From: Guptibacillus hwajinpoensis
GTDB lineage: Bacteria > Bacillota > Bacilli > Bacillales > Guptibacillaceae
Assembly: GCF_029277305.1 (NCBI RefSeq)
Contig: NZ_CP119526.1
Length of the DNA stretch: 64,000 nucleotides
Direction: 5' to 3' (one strand)
How positions within the stretch are numbered: the first letter of the stretch is position 1; each line of letters opens with the position of its first letter. The translations under genes were made by a program, and so were the position numbers. The notes under the pieces were generated by a model. The model saw only the letters and a program-made list of their open reading frames with translations, made no database searches and was not told where the DNA came from. Shown here piece after piece: positions 42,986 through 51,509 of the stretch.

Positions 42986-43642
42986 TCACTGAAAATTGCT
43001 GCGCCTTTGGTTCCATTCATGGATACCAGCTTCTAACCGTTTCGCGTTGTAACCTTCTGCTCTAAGAAACTCTACAGCCTCTGTCGCATATACACAGTAT
43101 GGTCCACGACAATAAGCAATCACTTCTTGATCTTTTGGTAAATTGCTTAGATGCTTCTCTATTTCATGTATAGGCATTGAAATCGCTCCAGTAATGTGAC
43201 CAGTTTCGTATTCGTTTCTAGGTCTAACATCAACTAGTATGTGATTACCTTCTTCCATCCGCTCCATCAACTCTGCAAGTTCAAGAGTTTCTAGCTCATC
43301 GGATCTTAAAATGAATTCATTTCGTAACGTATTAACCTCGTCGATTTGTTCTGCACCAACCGCTTTTATCGAAAGAAGTAAGGATACTACCATTGGACTT
43401 GCTAATTTATAAAACACAAAGTTTTTTTCTTTGTAAAATGTAACCAAACGAGCATCAAGAAGTGCTTGTAAATGTTTAGAAGTATTAGAAACACTCATCT
43501 TCGTAGCTTGCGAAAGTGATTCAACGGACTTAGGAGAATGAGAGATCAAATCCAATAACTCCAAGCGCTTAGGACTTGATAATACTTTCCCAATACGTGA
43601 AAACTCACCATAAACATTATCTTTAAACTCTCTTGAATCCAT
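42986..43642 (-). CDS. ArsR-type regulator fused to rhodanese domain
   Basis: 218 aa. Residues 10-85 form a winged HTH (LLDLISHSPKSVESLSQATK then SVSNTSKHLQALLDARLV). Residues about 125-215 form a rhodanese domain (ILVDVRPRNEYETGHITGAI) with catalytic Cys in AYCRGPYCVYA. The fusion suggests a regulator sensing sulfane sulfur, persulfide or another thiol-reactive signal. Start ATG 43642 follows AAGGAAGGAGATG. First gene of an operon with the MFS gene. Confidence 0.9.
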   Translation of the reverse strand: MDSREFKDNVYGEFSRIGKVLSSPKRLELLDLISHSPKSVESLSQATKMSVSNTSKHLQALLDARLVTFYKEKNFVFYKLASPMVVSLLLSIKAVGAEQIDEVNTLRNEFILRSDELETLELAELMERMEEGNHILVDVRPRNEYETGHITGAISMPIHEIEKHLSNLPKDQEVIAYCRGPYCVYATEAVEFLRAEGYNAKRLEAGIHEWNQRRSNFQ

Positions 43643-43783
43643 AGAAACATCTCCTTCCTTCTATTCAACTCAATGGTTGAATAGTAGCACGGTCGTAATT
43701 GACCTGTAAATGAATACGTTTGAACTGTTATTGCAGAATGTGGCTCTTGAGACAATTATTTTTAAAAAACCACACTTCGCTAA

Positions 43784-43905
43784 TTGGAGCGGAAGGATGC
43801 TCGACTCCTGCAGGACTAGCGGGACAGGTGAGACCCCACAGGCAAAGCCGAGGAGGCTCACCGCCCGCCCCGCGGAAAGCGAGCATCCTGGAGCGGAAAT
43901 TAACC
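43784..43905 (+). repeat. GGAGCGGAAGGATGCTCGAC repeat, medium copy
   Basis: TTGGAGCGGAAGGATGCTCG to GGAGCGGAAATTAACC, with the left flank AAAAACCACACTTCGCTAA that also precedes the copy at 44361. About 20 bp of the interior is missing relative to 33582 (GACAGGTGAGACCCCACAGG kept, GCGTAAGCGACGAGG reduced). Confidence 0.88.
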
Positions 43906-43922
43906 TCACTCTAATAGTTAAC

Positions 43923-43962
43923 AAAAAGAGTGCATTTACATAATCGTAAACGCACTCTTTTT
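43923..43962 (-). terminator. Terminator-like stem downstream of the small gene at 44036
   Basis: AAAGAGTGC and TTTAC pair with GTAAA and GCACTCTTT, loop ATAATC; T-run on both sides. Confidence 0.8.
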
Positions 43963-44035
43963 ATATCCCTTTATGCAATTATCCATCAAATCGATTACTT
44001 CTATTTTTATTTACAGAAGCATTGCTTGATATGTA

Positions 44036-44230
44036 TTACCAACCGAGTCCAACTTTAGTTGTAAGAATCAATTCACCTGAATTTTCTTGCAACGAAATTT
44101 CATAACGTCCAGGCTTATTTGAATAGGCTAGCGTTTGCTTCTTAAATTCAACATTAGCACGATAGCGCACCTCGATATTCTCGGTTTCAAGATCACCTGA
44201 ATCTTCCTCACGTATCTTTAATAAGTACAC
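44036..44230 (-). CDS. Small protein of unknown function (64 aa)
   Basis: 64 aa. The likely start is GTG 44230, eight bases after GGGGGG; the ATG at 44245 precedes that site. It is charged and beta-rich, with EIEVRYRANVEFKKQTLAYS-like alternation and no membrane span. I do not recognise a family. Single gene before the terminator at 43923. Confidence 0.6.
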   Translation of the reverse strand: MYLLKIREEDSGDLETENIEVRYRANVEFKKQTLAYSNKPGRYEISLQENSGELILTTKVGLGW

Positions 44231-44360
44231 AATATATCCCCCCATAACAAGAATTTATACGTTCATTTTATCACCAGGAGGGATCCTGAGATATGAAAAA
44301 TAGTTTACAATAAGTCCACTATTTTCCATCAGAACTAATTTCATATTACTGATTTGAATA

Positions 44361-44455
44361 AAAACCACACTTCGTTGATTGGAGCGGAAGGATGCTCGAC
44401 TCCTGGAGCGGAAATACCCCCCCTACTGCAATAACAACAGTGTCTACGAAAATAG
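44361..44455 (+). repeat. GGAGCGGAAGG repeat, internally deleted copy
   Basis: Left flank AAAACCACACTTCGTTGATT, then GGAGCGGAAGGATGCTCGAC, TCCTGGAGCGGAAAT and the usual right tail GTGTCTACGAAAA. Everything between the first TCCTG and the last TCCTG is gone, as expected for a deletion between 5-bp direct repeats. It occupies most of the 306-bp gap before the SDR gene; no gene here. Confidence 0.8.
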
Positions 44456-44536
44456 CCTTTCAAAAAGATTATTCTTACGCAGTAGCGGGTACTAGCCATA
44501 TTAGTTGATATAAGACTTTACTGAGGAGGATAAATC

Positions 44537-45358
44537 ATGAATAGATTACAAAACAAAATTGCCGTTGTCACTGGCTCTGCAACAGGGATCGGGAAAGCAA
44601 CGGTCGAGCTTTTCTCAAAAGAAGGTGCGACAGTTCTATGTGCAGATGTTAATACAGAAGAACTGGATAAGACAGTAGAGGAATTAAACAAAGACGGAGG
44701 CAACGTTAAACCGTTTCAACTAGATGTTTCTAATGAAGATAGCGTCACCCGTTTTGCCAATCAAGTAAAAGAAGAGTACGGCACGATTGATGTGTTATTC
44801 AATAACGCAGGTGTGGATCAAGAAGGTGGAAAAGTTCACGAGTATCCTGTTGAACTGTTTGACCGTATTATTTCAGTCGACCTACGCGGGACTTTCTTAA
44901 CGAGTAAATACTTAATACCACTTATGCTTGATCATGGCGGTTCAATCATTAACACTTCTTCTATGTCAGGGCGAGCAGCTGACCTTGATCGATCTGGTTA
45001 TAATGCAGCTAAAGGTGGCATTACAAACTTTACGAAAGCGATGGCAATTGATTACGCTAGACAAGGCATTAGAGTAAATTCAATCTCTCCTGGAACGATT
45101 GAAACACCGTTAATTGATAAGCTCGCAGGATCAAAAGATGAGGAGATGGGTCAGAAGTTTAGAGATGCGAATAAATGGGTCACTCCTATGGGACGCCTAG
45201 GTCGACCAGATGAAATGGCCAAAGTAGCTCTCTTCCTTGCTTCAGACGATAGCTCCTACGTAACAGGTGAGGATATTACAGCTGATGGAGGAATTATGGC
45301 TTATACGTGGCCAGGTAAGATGTTAATTGATAAGGAATGGAAAGAAGAAACAGAATAA
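44537..45358 (+). CDS. SDR family oxidoreductase
   Basis: 273 aa Rossmann dehydrogenase. TGSATGIGKATVELF (NAD(P) binding), NNAGVDQ, catalytic Ser in IINTSSMSGR, Tyr and Lys in YNAAKGG, and SPGTIETPLIDKL. Asp in CADVN after the second strand favours NAD+. Substrate unknown. ATG 44537 follows GAGGAGGATAAATC. Terminator at 45368. Confidence 0.9.
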   Translation: MNRLQNKIAVVTGSATGIGKATVELFSKEGATVLCADVNTEELDKTVEELNKDGGNVKPFQLDVSNEDSVTRFANQVKEEYGTIDVLFNNAGVDQEGGKVHEYPVELFDRIISVDLRGTFLTSKYLIPLMLDHGGSIINTSSMSGRAADLDRSGYNAAKGGITNFTKAMAIDYARQGIRVNSISPGTIETPLIDKLAGSKDEEMGQKFRDANKWVTPMGRLGRPDEMAKVALFLASDDSSYVTGEDITADGGIMAYTWPGKMLIDKEWKEETE

Positions 45359-45367
45359 AACCTAGTG

Positions 45368-45399
45368 AAAACCCCGCATCCTATGGATACGGGGTTTTC
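45368..45399. terminator. Bidirectional terminator
   Basis: AAAACCCCG/CGGGGTTTT with inner ATCC/GGAT and loop TAT. Between the SDR gene and the convergent thu-like operon. Confidence 0.9.
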
Positions 45400-45405
45400 T
45401 AACTA

Positions 45406-46374
45406 TTAAGCCCACCACATCTCAGTTGGCTGGTCTTCAATTAATACAGATTGAAGGTTCTTCACAGCGCGCTGGAAACCTTCTTCAATCGACATCAGTG
45501 GATCTTCGTGTTCAATACTAACCACATGATCATAACCAAACATGCGAAGTGCGCTCATCATATTCGACCATTCTTGATTGCTGTGGCCACAGCCAACAGA
45601 TCTGAACGTCCAAGCGCGAGATTTCACTTCTCCATAAGGTTGCATATCTGTTAATCCATGCATGTTCACATTATCTTGATCGATATACGTGTCCTTCGCA
45701 TGGAAATGATGAATCGCATTCTCTTTACCTAGAATCTTAATGGCTGCGACAGGATCAATTCCCTGCCACCACATATGACTTGGATCAAGGTTCGCTCCAA
45801 CGGCATCACACGTAAGTTCACGAAGCTTCAACATCGTGTACGGTGTATGTACTAGGAATCCTCCATGAAGCTCAAGACCGATCTTCACATTGTGATCTTT
45901 AGCAAACTGTCCCCACTCTTTCCAATATGGAACAAGCTTCTCTTCCCACTGCCACGTTAGTACGTCAGAATACTCAGCAGGCCATGGTGTAACTGGCCAA
46001 TTCGGAAACTTCGCTTCCTCATGATCACCAGGTGTTCCTGAGAAACAGTTTACGACTGGTACATTCATAAGAGAAGCAAGCTTCACTGTTTTCACGAACG
46101 CATCGTGACACTGCTGTGCAAACTCTTTATCAGGAGAAATAGGGTTACCATGACAGCTAAAAGCACTAATTTCTAGACCTCTCGACTGTATTTTCTCAAG
46201 ATATTCTGCGCGTTTTTCTTCGCTATCCAACAACTCATCAACATTACAATGAGCATTACCAGGATAGCCTCCCGTTCCAATCTCAACCGCTTTTAGACCG
46301 GATGCTTTCGCATGATCGAGCATTTCTTCAAATGATTTATCCGAAAATAGAACCGTAAATACGCCAAGTTTCAT
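45406..46374 (-). CDS. Sugar phosphate isomerase/epimerase (xylose isomerase-like TIM barrel)
   Basis: 322 aa AP_endonuc_2-type barrel. Metal ligands are likely Glu in IGLELHGG, Asp in NLDPSHMWW, His in HHFHAKDTY and Glu in VSIEHEDPLM. Such proteins epimerise or isomerise sugars, including 3-keto-glycosides (YcjR family). Last gene of the operon starting at 52826, 26 bp after the oxidoreductase. ATG 46374 follows ATAGGAGTGAG. Confidence 0.88.
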   Translation of the reverse strand: MKLGVFTVLFSDKSFEEMLDHAKASGLKAVEIGTGGYPGNAHCNVDELLDSEEKRAEYLEKIQSRGLEISAFSCHGNPISPDKEFAQQCHDAFVKTVKLASLMNVPVVNCFSGTPGDHEEAKFPNWPVTPWPAEYSDVLTWQWEEKLVPYWKEWGQFAKDHNVKIGLELHGGFLVHTPYTMLKLRELTCDAVGANLDPSHMWWQGIDPVAAIKILGKENAIHHFHAKDTYIDQDNVNMHGLTDMQPYGEVKSRAWTFRSVGCGHSNQEWSNMMSALRMFGYDHVVSIEHEDPLMSIEEGFQRAVKNLQSVLIEDQPTEMWWA

Positions 46375-46400
46375 CTTCTCACTCCTATACTTTCTAGTTA

Positions 46401-47438
46401 TTATAATTGAACGCTTTTTCCTGTAGCACAGCTTTCATAGATTGCTTCAATCACCTGTGAAACAGTGCGTGCTTCTTCTGAACTCACAATAGGTTCCTCA
46501 AGACCGAGACAACTGTTTACAAAGTTTGCAGCCTGAGGCAGTCCTGGATCTTCGTCACCGGGAACCCACTCGCTACTGCTGTTTAACAGCATGCCATACT
46601 TTGCTTGGTTCAGTTGAAACGGAAATACCTCTAGGCCACCATTGCTACCAGAAAGACTAACTGACTCTTTATCTTCTGCAATATTAGCTGACCACGACGT
46701 TTCAAATAGCATCGAAACATTGTTATCAAATTTAATATACGCCGTCACATGATCATCCACATCGAATGTCTCATGATCAAAAGCACCCCATAAATTAACT
46801 TGTTCAGGCGTTTTACTTAATCGATTATACGTTGTTCCTGATACTTCTACTGGCTTTGGATTTCCCATAAGCCACATACTTAAGTCGAGAAAATGACAAC
46901 CATAGTCGATTAAGCTACCGCCACCTTGTAGCTGTTTATTCGTAAATACGCCCCAACCTGGTACTTTACGACGGCGAAGCGCCTGTACTCTTGCTACCAT
47001 TGGATCGCCAATTTCTCCTTCTTGAATAACCTGATGTGCTGCGCGCGGCTCTTTCATGAAACGATAATGATAAGCGATCGAAAGGACTTTTCCTGACTCT
47101 TTTTCTGCTTCGATCATACGATCACATTCTTCTACGCTCATCGCCATAGGCTTCTCACAAAGCACATGTACGCCCGCTTCTAACGCCTGAACAGCAAGAT
47201 CTGCATGGAATTTGTTCGGTGTGCAAATCGTTACAGCATCTACGTCTTTTAGCATATCTGACACTTGCTCGTACACATTTGTGATGTTAAATAACACTGA
47301 AGCTTCCTTTGCTCTCTCATAGTCAACGTCATAAACACCAAACAACTCTACCTGTTCAGTGAGTTGTTGGTATGAAGGGATATGACGTGACTGAGCGATT
47401 CCACCAGACCCGATAATTCCCATTCGTAATTTAGTCAC
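46401..47438 (-). CDS. Gfo/Idh/MocA family oxidoreductase
   Basis: 345 aa. NAD(P)-binding MGIIGSGGIAQSRHIPSYQ, CEKPMAMSVEECDRMIEAE (catalytic Lys), and the C-terminal alpha/beta domain with GGSLIDYGCHFLDLSMWL. In thu-like operons such enzymes oxidise a sugar at C3. GTG start 47438 follows GAGGTGATTAC, 4 bp after the stop of the second oxidoreductase gene, so the two are translationally coupled. Confidence 0.9.
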   Translation of the reverse strand: MTKLRMGIIGSGGIAQSRHIPSYQQLTEQVELFGVYDVDYERAKEASVLFNITNVYEQVSDMLKDVDAVTICTPNKFHADLAVQALEAGVHVLCEKPMAMSVEECDRMIEAEKESGKVLSIAYHYRFMKEPRAAHQVIQEGEIGDPMVARVQALRRRKVPGWGVFTNKQLQGGGSLIDYGCHFLDLSMWLMGNPKPVEVSGTTYNRLSKTPEQVNLWGAFDHETFDVDDHVTAYIKFDNNVSMLFETSWSANIAEDKESVSLSGSNGGLEVFPFQLNQAKYGMLLNSSSEWVPGDEDPGLPQAANFVNSCLGLEEPIVSSEEARTVSQVIEAIYESCATGKSVQL

Positions 47439-47442
47439 GTAA

Positions 47443-48471
47443 TCACCTCAAACTAATCATTTTCTTCGTTTCATTTGATTCAAGAGCCGCTAGGACAACT
47501 TGAAGTGAATTCATTCCTTCAAGACCACTTACAGGTGACTCTTTATCAGAAGCGATACTATCTACAAAACGATCAATCACCTGCGAATTCGACTGACCAC
47601 CTTCGTCATTCGATTGGATTCCACCTAGTTCATACTTCACAATTTCGCCTGTTTGATACTGAACGACTAGTGAATTTACTGGATCATCTTCAAGTCGTAA
47701 GATGGCTTTCTCAGCATAAATGATCGTCGAGTTATCTTCTTTTGCTGTATAAGCCCAGCTTGCTGCAAGCGTGCCAATGATGCCGCTTTCTGATTTCAAA
47801 ATGCAAACTGCATTGTCATCAACCGTTGCAAATTCCTTTGCACTCGTTTCAACAAAAGAACCTACTTCTACGATTTCTTCACCTAGTACATAACGAATAA
47901 GGTCCGTTTTGTGAACACCAAGATCTCCCATTGCTCCAATAAATGCCTTCTCTTTCTCGAAGAACCAGCTATCTTTCCCATCAACGCTCCATGCTTCTGG
48001 TCCAGGATGACCGAAAGCTGTACGGAAACTATAGACTTTCCCTACTTCACCACTAGCTAGAATCTCTCTTGCTTTTGCGTGGGAAGGCACAAATCGTTGG
48101 TTATGAGCAATCATTAGCTTCTTACCGCTCTCTCGGGCTGCTTCAATCATCTGTTCTGCATCTTCTCGTGAGGTTGCCATCGGCTTCTCACAAAGAACAT
48201 GCTTACCCGCTTTTAATGCAGCAATGGAAATCGGGGCGTGCAAATAGTTTGGCGTACATACGCTCACTGCATTAATTTCTTTGTTCTGAAGCAATTCTTC
48301 CACACTTTCATAAGAGACTGCTCCATAAAGTGCCGCAATTTCATCAGCTCGCGTTTTAACGATGTCACAAACAGCAGCAACTTCTATTTGTTTGTTTGCT
48401 GCGTATTCTGGAAGATGACGATGTTGTGCGATGCTTCCGCATCCGATTACACCAACTTGTAGTTTTTTCAT
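47443..48471 (-). CDS. Gfo/Idh/MocA family oxidoreductase
   Basis: 342 aa, paralogue of the adjacent gene. VGVIGCGSIAQHRHLPEYA, CEKPMATSREDAEQMIEAAR, and GAMGDLGVHKTDLIRYVL. A pair of such dehydrogenases could oxidise and re-reduce a 3-keto sugar, or act on two substrates. ATG 48471 follows GAGGAGGAGAA. Substrate unknown. Confidence 0.9.
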   Translation of the reverse strand: MKKLQVGVIGCGSIAQHRHLPEYAANKQIEVAAVCDIVKTRADEIAALYGAVSYESVEELLQNKEINAVSVCTPNYLHAPISIAALKAGKHVLCEKPMATSREDAEQMIEAARESGKKLMIAHNQRFVPSHAKAREILASGEVGKVYSFRTAFGHPGPEAWSVDGKDSWFFEKEKAFIGAMGDLGVHKTDLIRYVLGEEIVEVGSFVETSAKEFATVDDNAVCILKSESGIIGTLAASWAYTAKEDNSTIIYAEKAILRLEDDPVNSLVVQYQTGEIVKYELGGIQSNDEGGQSNSQVIDRFVDSIASDKESPVSGLEGMNSLQVVLAALESNETKKMISLR

Positions 48472-48495
48472 GGTTTCTCCTCCTCTATCTTTCTT

Positions 48496-49215
48496 TTATT
48501 TAGATGTAATAGTTTCGAGTGGTTTTGCATTTCCATAGACTGGCTTTGCTATTGTTGTAGGCTTTGCCCAAGCAACAGCGTTCTTCATCACTCTCTGAAT
48601 ATCTTTGTGATAATAAGTCGGGTACGTTTCGTGTCCAGGTCTGAAGTAGAATACTTTGCCTTGTCCACGTTTATATGTACAACCGCTTCTGAAAACCTCT
48701 CCGCCTTCGAACCAGCTAACAAATACAAGCTCGTCCGGCGCAGGAATATCAAAATGCTCTCCATACATTTCTTCTTTTTCAAGTTCGATCTTCTCTCCAA
48801 TTCCTTCTGCAATAGGGTGAGTAGGATCGATAACCCACATTCTTTCCTTCTCATCCGCTTCACGCCACTTGAGATCACAGCCTGTCCCCATTAGCTTTTT
48901 GAAGATTTTGGAGAAGTGACCTGAGTGAAGTACGATGAGACCCATTCCATCAAGAACGCGCTGATGAACACGTTCAACAATTTCATCTGATACCTCTTCA
49001 TGGGCAATATGGCCCCACCAAAGAAGAACATCGGTACTATTTAATACTTCTTCTGATAAACCGTGTTCTGGCTCGTCTAGCGTCGCTGTTCTTACTTCGA
49101 AATCTTCTTTCATAAATTCAGCAATCGCTCCATGAATGCCGTTCGGATAGACACTTCTTACTTCTTCACTTTTTTGTTCGTGTCGATTTTCATTCCATAC
49201 AGTAACGTTAAGCAT
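48496..49215 (-). CDS. thuA: ThuA domain protein (trehalose utilisation family)
   Basis: 239 aa, class I glutamine amidotransferase-like fold. LNVTVWNENRHEQ, DVLLWWGHIAHEEVSDE, GLIVLHSGHFSKIFKKLMGT, and GKVFYFRPGHETYPTY. In rhizobia thuAB are needed for trehalose and sucrose-type disaccharide use; ThuA-like proteins are proposed to act on 3-keto-disaccharides. ATG 49215 has AGGAGTGGATC upstream; GTG 49224 lies within it. In the operon between permease and oxidoreductases. Confidence 0.88.
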   Translation of the reverse strand: MLNVTVWNENRHEQKSEEVRSVYPNGIHGAIAEFMKEDFEVRTATLDEPEHGLSEEVLNSTDVLLWWGHIAHEEVSDEIVERVHQRVLDGMGLIVLHSGHFSKIFKKLMGTGCDLKWREADEKERMWVIDPTHPIAEGIGEKIELEKEEMYGEHFDIPAPDELVFVSWFEGGEVFRSGCTYKRGQGKVFYFRPGHETYPTYYHKDIQRVMKNAVAWAKPTTIAKPVYGNAKPLETITSK

Positions 49216-49235
49216 ATGATCCACTCCTATTATAT

Positions 49236-50063
49236 CTATTCTTTTACTGAACCTGATGTTAAGCCAGAAACAATTCTACGTTGGAAAATGAGTACCATAA
49301 TAACAAGCGGAACCGTTACAACAACAGTTGCTGCTGAGATCTCGCCCCATGGAATTGTATATTGTCCCTGGAATAGAGCAATTCCGACTGGTACGGTTTT
49401 GAACTTATCAGCTGTGTTGATCGTAAGGGCAAAGAGAAATTCGTTCCATGCAGCGATAAACACGAGTATAGCTGTTGTGAAAATCCCTGGTACCGCTAGC
49501 GGCATAATGACTTTCCAATACGTTTGCCATAGTGATGCACCATCAATTCTTGCTGCTTCTTCAAGATCAAATGGAATTTTTCTAAAGAACGTCACGAGTA
49601 ACCAAATGGATAATGGAAGCGTGATTGTCGTATACGGGATAATAAGTCCCAGGTAGCTATTCGTAAGACCTAAGTTTTTAAGAAAGATGTAGATTGGTGA
49701 AATCGTTGCAACCTGTGGAAACATCGATACTGAAAGGACCACTCCAAGAATAATTGGTTTTCCTTTAAAATTAAGACGCGCAATCGCATAAGCTGCGAAA
49801 GATGCTACAAGAACGGTATAAACGGTTGTAATCGTAGCGACAACAGTACTATTCCAAAGATAGCGCATGAACGGATAATCTACGAAAACGGATACATAGT
49901 TTTGTAGTGTTGGGTTCGATGTGAATGGATTGAACGCTCTGTCTCCAAATAGCTCAGACAGCGGCTTAATCGAGCTTGCAAGCATCCATAGAAATGGAAA
50001 CATAACCAAGAAAACAAACACGACTAGAAAAACATAAAACATCGGTCCAGCTTTCTTATTCAT
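49236..50063 (-). CDS. thuG: Carbohydrate ABC transporter permease (MalG-like)
   Basis: 275 aa, six transmembrane helices, and EAA loop EEAARIDGASLWQTYWKVIM. With the second permease and binding protein it forms a CUT1 importer. ATG 50063 follows AAGGAGGG. Symbol by analogy with rhizobial thuG; substrate not proven. Confidence 0.88.
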   Translation of the reverse strand: MNKKAGPMFYVFLVVFVFLVMFPFLWMLASSIKPLSELFGDRAFNPFTSNPTLQNYVSVFVDYPFMRYLWNSTVVATITTVYTVLVASFAAYAIARLNFKGKPIILGVVLSVSMFPQVATISPIYIFLKNLGLTNSYLGLIIPYTTITLPLSIWLLVTFFRKIPFDLEEAARIDGASLWQTYWKVIMPLAVPGIFTTAILVFIAAWNEFLFALTINTADKFKTVPVGIALFQGQYTIPWGEISAATVVVTVPLVIMVLIFQRRIVSGLTSGSVKE

Positions 50064-50102
50064 CTGGCAGACCCTCCTTCTTCATCATAAAATACATTAT
50101 CA

Positions 50103-51446
50103 TTATTTTCCAGAACCATCTTTGATCAAATCAGATCCAAGAAGTTTAATAAAGATTCCTGAAATGATGGCCACACAGATAAAGACGACAACTGAAATAG
50201 CTGATCCCTCTCCAAAGTTCGTTTGCTTAAACATAAGGGTATAAGCGTACATGGATATGGTTTCAGTTGAGTTCGCTGGACCTCCACCAGTTAATACGTA
50301 AATTAAGTCGAACACTCGGAATGCATCAAGCGTACGGAATAATAGAGCTACAAGAAGGCTTGATTTCAGTAGCGGCAACGTAATCGTAACAAACTGCTTC
50401 CATTTATTTGCTCCATCAATGGATGCTGCTTCATAAAGGGATCCAGATATTGTCTGTAATCCTGCAAGAAGAAGTAATGCCATATATGGCGTTGTCTTCC
50501 AAACATCCGCAAAGATAACAGAGAACATCGCACCTGTATCAGTTGTTAATAGCATCGCCATTCTGTCAACAAGTCCAACATCTTCAAATAGCTTTGCGAC
50601 AATCCCGTTTTGACCATCATATAGAAACTTCCACATAAGGGCCGCAACTGCAGTCGGGATCGCCCATGGAATAAGAATACTCGCTCGAATTAATCCTCTT
50701 CCAAGGAAAGCTTTGTTAATAAGGAGGGCAATAGCAAGACCAAGAATAAGCTCTGCTAACACGGAGATAAATGTAAACACGCTTGTGTTCCAAAGAGAGC
50801 GCCACATCCGTTGGTCAGTTAAATTCTCTTTATAGTGTTCAAATCCGACAAAGTTAGGCTCTACCACAATCTCAGTAAGTGCTGATGATAACCCAACGAT
50901 TTTGTCACCTTGTTCTAGATTGCCGTTCTCGTTAATCGTTCTTAAATCAGCATTAATTTCTTTAACAGACGTAGTAAATTCTTGTGCAACATCTTCTTCG
51001 ATTTCAATATACTTCATGTCGGCTGGGATATTCTCAAAGTTATCTAATTTTGCATTAATTGTGTCGTAGTTCTCTTGTGCTTCAGGCTTTTCTTTAATAC
51101 CTTCATCGAGGTTCTCAAGCGTTGATTTAATCGTTGTTAATTCCTCACTTGAATTACCTTTATCAATTTCAGAGTCAATGGCTCCGACTAGAAAAGGGAA
51201 GTTCTGTAAATAACGATCTAAATCGATTTGGTAATCTAGATGAACTTCTGATTTAGTCGGCTCATTGAGCTGAAGGTCGAAAAGACTAAAATAAAAGGAT
51301 TGAATAACTGGCCAAATGGAAATGGCTAGAATTAGGATAAGTGCTGGCGCTACAAGTAAGTAACCTACAACAGAATCATTCTTCTTCTTCTTCTTAGGCC
51401 GCTTCTCAACTTTGATCGGCTCTTTCGGATCGATTTCCGTTTGCAT
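50103..51446 (-). CDS. thuF: Carbohydrate ABC transporter permease (MalF-like) with large extracytoplasmic insertion
   Basis: 447 aa, about 150 more than the usual CUT1 MalF-type permease. A Lys-rich N-terminus (residues 12-22), TM1 (about 27-50), then a 135-residue acidic helical insertion (about 60-197) before FVGFEHYKENLTD, where ordinary permeases continue. EAA loop LYEAASIDGANKWKQFVTI. TM1 to TM2 faces outside, so the insertion is extracytoplasmic and may contact the binding protein. ATG 51446 follows AGAGAGGAGCGG. Confidence 0.88.
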   Translation of the reverse strand: MQTEIDPKEPIKVEKRPKKKKKNDSVVGYLLVAPALILILAISIWPVIQSFYFSLFDLQLNEPTKSEVHLDYQIDLDRYLQNFPFLVGAIDSEIDKGNSSEELTTIKSTLENLDEGIKEKPEAQENYDTINAKLDNFENIPADMKYIEIEEDVAQEFTTSVKEINADLRTINENGNLEQGDKIVGLSSALTEIVVEPNFVGFEHYKENLTDQRMWRSLWNTSVFTFISVLAELILGLAIALLINKAFLGRGLIRASILIPWAIPTAVAALMWKFLYDGQNGIVAKLFEDVGLVDRMAMLLTTDTGAMFSVIFADVWKTTPYMALLLLAGLQTISGSLYEAASIDGANKWKQFVTITLPLLKSSLLVALLFRTLDAFRVFDLIYVLTGGGPANSTETISMYAYTLMFKQTNFGEGSAISVVVFICVAIISGIFIKLLGSDLIKDGSGK

Positions 51447-51471
51447 ACCACCGCTCCTCTCTTAGGAAAAA

Positions 51472-51500
51472 ACATTAGCCTTCGGTTAGAAGGCTAATGT
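51472..51500 (-). terminator. Intercistronic terminator between binding-protein and permease genes
   Basis: Perfect 12-bp stem ACATTAGCCTTC/GAAGGCTAATGT, loop GGTTA, and a TTTTTT run on the minus strand. In the middle of the operon, it should cause partial termination and give an excess of binding protein over permeases, as is common in such operons. Confidence 0.85.
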
Positions 51501-51509
51501 ATATCACAT

